Part shown: piece by piece, positions 59,558-64,000 of the stretch
How the letters are laid out: every line of letters starts with the position of its first letter
How positions within the stretch are numbered: position 1 is the first letter of the stretch
Assembly (NCBI GenBank): GCA_007859835.1
Contig: SJPJ01000001.1
Coordinates: 1,487,095 to 1,551,094 of the forward strand
Origin: Novipirellula herctigrandis
GTDB lineage: Bacteria; Planctomycetota; Planctomycetia; Pirellulales; Pirellulaceae
Direction: 5' to 3'
DNA: 64,000 nt
Position numbers and translations under genes: made by a program
The notes under the pieces: generated by a model
Seen by the model: the letters and a program-made list of their open reading frames with translations, nothing else
What the model was told of the DNA's origin: nothing
Database searches by the model: none

Positions 59558-62404
59558 ATGCCAGCTGCGCCGATTTTTCTTACCAATCCCATTCTCCGAC
59601 GTTTAGCGACTGCCGTGAGCAACCCTGCACAAAAAAAACTGCAATTCGTAATCGCTTTGACTGCCGTGACGCTTGTTGCGGCCACCGGATGTCACCGGCA
59701 ATACTATCGCAAGCAAGCCGATTGCGAAGCAAACATGTTATTGGACGAAAAATCGAGTCACATTTCGCGACCTCCCGATCAAGCCCTGCGAATCGACGTT
59801 GACCGACGCAGCCGAATGTTCAACCCATTCGACCTCGATTTCCAACCAATGCCGCTCGACGACCCTTCGTCCTATGAATACATGCAGTGCGTCGACGGGC
59901 GACGAGGCTACCCGATGTGGGAAGCCGCCGGCGTAACCAACACGGCCGAAAGTCCCGATTGGTGGCAATTTTTACCCCTGGACGACGATGGCGTGCTCGT
60001 GCTCAATGCCGAAAACGCGGTCCGCATCGCCCTGCTGCATTCACCAGAATACCAATCCGAACTCGAAGAGCTCTACCTAGCGGCACTTGACGTCAGTAAC
60101 GAACGATTTGCGTTCGACACACAATTCTTTGGCGGAGCTCAAACCTTTTTGACCGCCGCAGGACGTAGCAAACGAGCCGACGGCCAAAGCAGCACTCGGT
60201 ATGAAGTGGGCACGTTCAGCAAAGGCGAACACGGGGGGCTTTCGCTCGAGCGACAATTTGCCACCGGGGCCGAGCTAGTCGTGGGAGTTGCCAATAATAT
60301 TGTCTGGGAACTCAGCGGCCCCGATACGCAAAGTGTCACCACGCTTCTCGACTTTTCACTGGTCCAACCTCTGCTCCGCGAAGCCGGTCGCGACAAGATC
60401 CTCGAAGGGCTTACCTTTTCGGAACGAAACCTGCTAGCCAATGTGCGAGCATTCGAACGCTATCGCCGCAGTTTCTTCTTGAACATCACCACCGGTCGCG
60501 GATTCGAAAGCCAAGTAAACGCCAACGGGGGCCCCTCGATCGCGATAAACGGACAAGGGTTCGGGACCAACGGCGGCGCACAAGGTTACCTCGGTCTGCT
60601 GCAATCCCAGCTGCAAATCCGCAACTTGCAAGAAAACATCGCCCGGCAAACCGAGAACTTGCTGATCCTCGAAGATACGCTGATCGAAACCTTAACCAAG
60701 CTGCCTGAATCCCAAGGAAGTGGCGCGGGGCAAATCCTCACCGACCGATTGCAGGTCGCTCAAACACGATCGAGCTTGCTGCGAAGTCAAACCAGCCTTA
60801 TCACTCGACAAGCCACGTATGAAAGGTCCGTCGACGCGTTCCTTCGCACACTCGGACTACCACCTTACATTTGCGTCAAACTCGAAGACCCTGTCCTACA
60901 ACGGTTTGAATTGATCGATCGCGAACTGCTAAGCCGCCGCGAACAATTGGCCGACGTACGCACCAAAGTTGGCGAATTCAATGTTGCCATGCTCGACGGA
61001 GCAAGGTACATCGTCGACGAGGTAACGGGTCTACCTGAATCGGAAATGGAATGGAACGACAGCGTCGCTGAAACGCTGCAAGGAATGCGGGAAGCACTAA
61101 AACCACTCGAAGAATTCAACAAGACCCTAATCGATGACGATTTGCCTCGCGTCATGAAAGACATTGATCGGTTTACCGAACTACTAGAAGAACGCGAATC
61201 CCAAAACGAAAACCTAAAGAAAACGTACGAGACAGAAAAGGATCAAATCTGTTCTCTTCTCAATACGTCCGATGTTGACGAAACGCTGTTTGATCTAACT
61301 GAATTAACCACGCTGAGTGACGAACTTAAAGACGAATACAACAAGCTCGACGGACGATTAAACGGTTACGATAAAGCGATCGTTAAACTCGAAGAGACGA
61401 TTGACCGCTTTGTAAAAGACGGCCCGAAAGACAAAGATCCGAAAAACGTCTCTCGCGAACTTCGCAAAGAAGTGATCGAAGCGTCTCAGGATTTACTGGG
61501 CAAACTCGCCGACGACGTATTGTCAGTACAGCTGATTCAAGCCCGCGCCAGAAGCGAAAGCGTGTTGCTACCCGCCGTCGATATCGACCCCGCGACGGCA
61601 TTGCAAATCGCACGCGTCAACCGTCGCGATTGGGCCAACGCTCGCGCCCAATTAGTGGACCAGTGGCGTTTAATCGAAGTGACCGCCGATGACCTAGAAA
61701 GCACACTCGACATCAGTTTCAATGGCGATGTCGCGAATGTCGGCGACAACCCACTGGACCTCCGCTCGTCCAACGGAACCCTATCCGTCGGGATCCAATG
61801 GGATACCCCTATCACACGATTGCTTGAACGCAACAATTACCGAGCCACGCTAATCTCTTTTGAGCAATCCAAACGCGACTACTATTCGTTTGAAGACAGT
61901 ATTTGGCAACAGTTACGCGCCGAAATTCGTCAACTGCAAGCAAACCGCCTGACCTTTGAACTCGGTCGCCAAGCGGTCCAAATTGCCGCCTCTCAGATCC
62001 AATTGAACGCCGACATCCGGATTGATAAAGAAGCTCGCGGTCAAAGCAACGGCCCCACAGCCGCTCGTGACGCGATCAGCGCGTTAAACGATTTGCTGGA
62101 TGCACAAAACTCGCTTCTGGATATCTTCGTCAACTACGAAGTCGTCCGCCGGACACTGGACTTTGACCTCGGCACAATGGAATTGACCCCCGAAGGATTG
62201 TGGATCGATCCCGGTAAGATTGATCCCGAATACTTGCTGACCCTTTCGGGCACAAGCGACTCCGGCATGATCGGCGGATGCAACAATTGTTGCTTGCCCC
62301 GACGCCGCCAACCTCGCGAACCCTATTTTGGCCTGACCCCCACGGCAACCGTCGATAGCGGAACCCCCGTTGAAGGAATGATCTTCGAAGAGGTGATTCA
62401 GTAG
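59558..62404 (+). CDS. TolC-family outer-membrane lipoprotein with coiled-coil insert
   Basis: I prefer ATG 59558 (948 residues): it is followed by a basic stretch and the lipoprotein signal 'QFVIALTAVTLVAATGC'. ATG 59474 is possible. TolC features are present: LNAENAVRIALLHSPEYQSELEELYLAALDV, 'FSLVQPLLREAGRDKILEGLTFSERNLLANVRAFERYRRSF' and 'LRAEIRQLQANRLTFELGRQAVQIAASQIQLNADI'. The two halves are separated by a charged coiled-coil insert of about 200 residues (around residues 468-668), absent in ordinary TolC proteins. A C-terminal NNCCLPRRRQP segment has vicinal cysteines. No pump gene adjoins it. The SHD1 protein follows after 127 bases. Confidence 0.87.
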   Translation: MPAAPIFLTNPILRRLATAVSNPAQKKLQFVIALTAVTLVAATGCHRQYYRKQADCEANMLLDEKSSHISRPPDQALRIDVDRRSRMFNPFDLDFQPMPLDDPSSYEYMQCVDGRRGYPMWEAAGVTNTAESPDWWQFLPLDDDGVLVLNAENAVRIALLHSPEYQSELEELYLAALDVSNERFAFDTQFFGGAQTFLTAAGRSKRADGQSSTRYEVGTFSKGEHGGLSLERQFATGAELVVGVANNIVWELSGPDTQSVTTLLDFSLVQPLLREAGRDKILEGLTFSERNLLANVRAFERYRRSFFLNITTGRGFESQVNANGGPSIAINGQGFGTNGGAQGYLGLLQSQLQIRNLQENIARQTENLLILEDTLIETLTKLPESQGSGAGQILTDRLQVAQTRSSLLRSQTSLITRQATYERSVDAFLRTLGLPPYICVKLEDPVLQRFELIDRELLSRREQLADVRTKVGEFNVAMLDGARYIVDEVTGLPESEMEWNDSVAETLQGMREALKPLEEFNKTLIDDDLPRVMKDIDRFTELLEERESQNENLKKTYETEKDQICSLLNTSDVDETLFDLTELTTLSDELKDEYNKLDGRLNGYDKAIVKLEETIDRFVKDGPKDKDPKNVSRELRKEVIEASQDLLGKLADDVLSVQLIQARARSESVLLPAVDIDPATALQIARVNRRDWANARAQLVDQWRLIEVTADDLESTLDISFNGDVANVGDNPLDLRSSNGTLSVGIQWDTPITRLLERNNYRATLISFEQSKRDYYSFEDSIWQQLRAEIRQLQANRLTFELGRQAVQIAASQIQLNADIRIDKEARGQSNGPTAARDAISALNDLLDAQNSLLDIFVNYEVVRRTLDFDLGTMELTPEGLWIDPGKIDPEYLLTLSGTSDSGMIGGCNNCCLPRRRQPREPYFGLTPTATVDSGTPVEGMIFEEVIQ

Positions 62405-62531
62405 AAGCGGAGAAATGATTGAACACGAGAATTGAACACGAGAAGCGAGTGGTCAAGCGCTGGCAGGCGTATATGATGGTAAAGTGCCCTCTTCCATTTG
62501 TTCGCACTTTCTCCGTGGAGCCTCAAATCCG

Positions 62532-63467
62532 ATGCGTCGCCTTTGTACATCCCTCCTGTTCGCGCTGGTCATTTATCCCCTCGCCGCTTCTCCCCTAGCC
62601 ACTGCTCGTCAGTGGTCGAGTCGCGACGGCAACTACAAGCTCGAAGCGGACTTGGTTGCCTTCAATGACACTACGATCGTCTTGAAACGTGAAAATGGGG
62701 ACCTTGTTGGGGTCGAACGCAACGAACTGTCCGATGCCGATCAAGCCTTCGTTGGGTCCGACGATACAAGCTCGGCAATCAAAAAATCCGCCGAACAAAT
62801 GCAAACCTGGACCTCCGCCGACGGAATGCAGGTTCGGGGGCGAGTGCTTGCATACGGCCGCAGCACGATGAAGGTTAACCGAAAGCTCGGAAAAGTGTAC
62901 ATCAATGATGTCGCATTTGATCAGTTCGCTCCGCTGCATCAGCGACTTGTCTTGCGAATTCTCAGCGAACTAGAAAACCAAACGCTCGAAAACCGGAAAC
63001 AGCTTCAGGCGTGGGCAATGGGGCTTGGGGCAAACGTCAAAGAACACCCCCTACAGGGGGTACTGATGGAACTCGAAAGTGGCGACAAACTCGCCCTTCC
63101 GTTTTTCCTGTTCGCCCAAGAGGACCTAAAGGTGCTCAAGCCAGGTTGGGAGTCGTGGCTTGAGAACGAACAAGACTCAGTGGCGAGCCAACGTGAAAGT
63201 TTGTATATGCAAGCCGAAGCCATGCAATACCAACAACAGGAAGAACATCGCGAAGAGCTGCGACGGATCGAAATGTTGAAACTGACGATGATGGCAAACG
63301 CCACCGGCTTGATCAAAATTTGGGAAGTCGGACTCCAACCGATGGGGGGGAACAATTGGCGACGAACCTCCGTGATTATTCCGGCCCAAAATAGTGCCCA
63401 AGCATCACAAATCGCGATGCAGAATTACCCTGGTTTCAAGATCTATGGGATCCGCAAAGTCCGCTAG
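62532..63467 (+). CDS. Secreted SLA1-homology (SHD1) domain protein
   Basis: From the ATG at 62532 the protein has 311 residues and a signal peptide (LCTSLLFALVIYPLAASPLATA). Residues about 26-75 form an SHD1 domain: RQWSSRDGNYKLEADLVAFNDTTIVLKRENGDLVGVERNELS, ending DADQAFV. The domain repeats partly at 'MQTWTSADGMQVRGRVLAYGRSTMKV'. A central region follows and a Gln/Glu-rich coiled-coil (about 225-260, YQQQEEHREELRRIEML). SHD1 domains are very common in planctomycetes, where they occur in secreted proteins of unknown use. The C-terminus is a small mixed domain (WEVGLQPMGGNNWRR). Function unassigned. Confidence 0.88.
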   Translation: MRRLCTSLLFALVIYPLAASPLATARQWSSRDGNYKLEADLVAFNDTTIVLKRENGDLVGVERNELSDADQAFVGSDDTSSAIKKSAEQMQTWTSADGMQVRGRVLAYGRSTMKVNRKLGKVYINDVAFDQFAPLHQRLVLRILSELENQTLENRKQLQAWAMGLGANVKEHPLQGVLMELESGDKLALPFFLFAQEDLKVLKPGWESWLENEQDSVASQRESLYMQAEAMQYQQQEEHREELRRIEMLKLTMMANATGLIKIWEVGLQPMGGNNWRRTSVIIPAQNSAQASQIAMQNYPGFKIYGIRKVR

Positions 63468-63699
63468 CAAACACATCGGCTCTACCCCAGGGTCAGCCAC
63501 GTACTTGAGTTCAACGGTACGTGTTAGCGGAAACTTGCAGTTCAACCTTTCGGTCGCCAATTAGTTGCACGGGCACGGTCCGCCGCAAGGGAATTGGGAT
63601 CCAAATTCGAGCGACAATCGCCTTGTCGCTCGCTTATGAATCAACGGCTAGCAGTCGTATCATCGCGACCGCCGAAGAACAAACCCGCAAAACGCAATG

Positions 63700-63990
63700 T
63701 TAAGATTGCGACCCTTCGAGGGTGGCCCGTTGCGCGTCTTGAACCTTCTTGCGTGGCCCTTGAGGACCTGGGCGGCGACCTCGCCGACGACCTTGTTGAA
63801 GCGGCACAAACCGGCCCGCAATCGGCTGGATCAACTTGCTGATACAGAGCTTGTTGATGCTCAAATTCATCTCTTCGCTCTCCTTCTTTAGCACATCATG
63901 AAGGCTCATCGGCAAACGAATTGTAATCATTCGCTCAGGCTCTGCGGCGTCCCCCTTGGACGGATCCTGGCCACGCATTGCAGCGACCAT
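63700..63990 (-). CDS. Ribbon-helix-helix protein, near window edge
   Basis: A 96-residue protein with a ribbon-helix-helix core: ERMITIRLPMSLHDVLKKES then LSINKLCISKLIQ. The beta-strand IxIRLP and helix-helix pattern match Arc/CopG/HicB-type DNA-binding or antitoxin proteins. A basic Gly/Arg-rich C-terminal tail (RRRGRRPGPQGPRKK) follows, unusual for antitoxins. The frame is open beyond the start codon to the window edge (Leu-Gln-Glu before Met), so the gene may begin outside. No toxin partner is visible inside the window. Confidence 0.7.
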   Translation of the reverse strand: MVAAMRGQDPSKGDAAEPERMITIRLPMSLHDVLKKESEEMNLSINKLCISKLIQPIAGRFVPLQQGRRRGRRPGPQGPRKKVQDAQRATLEGSQS

Positions 63991-64000
63991 TTCTTGCAGC

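Overview
The window looks like a chromosomal segment from a planctomycete of the Pirellulaceae (Rhodopirellula/Novipirellula-like). The evidence is the gene content: a YTV-type cell-surface repeat protein, an SLA1-homology (SHD1) protein, a PEP-CTERM secreted protein, a Cys-type sulfatase plus a degenerate relative, a class II (B12-dependent) ribonucleotide reductase, a serine/threonine kinase fused to an ATPase and a large helical region, an orphan EboE-like protein, and many proline/alanine/glutamate-rich in-frame repeats. No rRNA, tRNA, CRISPR array, insertion sequence or prophage was recognised.

Layout. 0-8.7 kb: a 5'-truncated Tex-like RNA-binding protein, a small hypothetical protein, a PEP-CTERM protein, a large DUF11-repeat secreted protein and an NRDE/TANGO2 family protein. 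8.9-15.3 kb: mostly housekeeping metabolism (SPOA/FliN-like, nadA, fabH, eboE-like, TerB-like, stand-alone coaB, pyrD). 15.8-24 kb: kinase-ATPase-helical repeat regulator, tsaD, rpmA (without rplU), a WecG/TagA/CpsF glycosyltransferase and a sulfatase-fold protein lacking the catalytic Cys motif. 24.3-28.8 kb: nrdJ behind a promoter and a pair of NrdR-box-like operators 32 bp apart, a strong terminator, and a DUF218/YdcF-like protein. 29-37 kb: ypfJ-slyX-dipeptidyl peptidase operon, a sulfatase, a metallopeptidase-LRR fusion and a SUKH-domain protein. 37.7-43.2 kb: RND efflux operon (adaptor, permease, fxsA). 43.2-50.5 kb: a compact export-like cluster. It holds a PqqD-like domain fused to a site-2-protease membrane domain and a lipoyl/HlyD domain, a second HlyD adaptor, a third adaptor with a GAF-like N-terminal half, and a divergent TolC lipoprotein, with no ATPase or RND pump of its own. 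50.6-64 kb: envelope proteins (AI-2E family permease with an acidic insert, YTV protein, acidic SDELA/SEELV repeat protein, zinc-ribbon protein, a membrane coiled-coil protein, a second TolC lipoprotein with a large coiled-coil insert, SHD1 protein) and a ribbon-helix-helix protein at the right edge.

Two things stand out. The first is the 43-50 kb PqqD/M50/HlyD/TolC cluster, which may be a peptide-processing and export system without a recognisable energiser. The second is the density of short tandem repeats (12-24 bp units). They lie in-frame inside at least eight coding regions, and also in intergenic gaps, where the units include lengths that are not multiples of three (14, 16, 17, 19 bp). 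All functional calls are made by reading the translated sequence; no database search was run.
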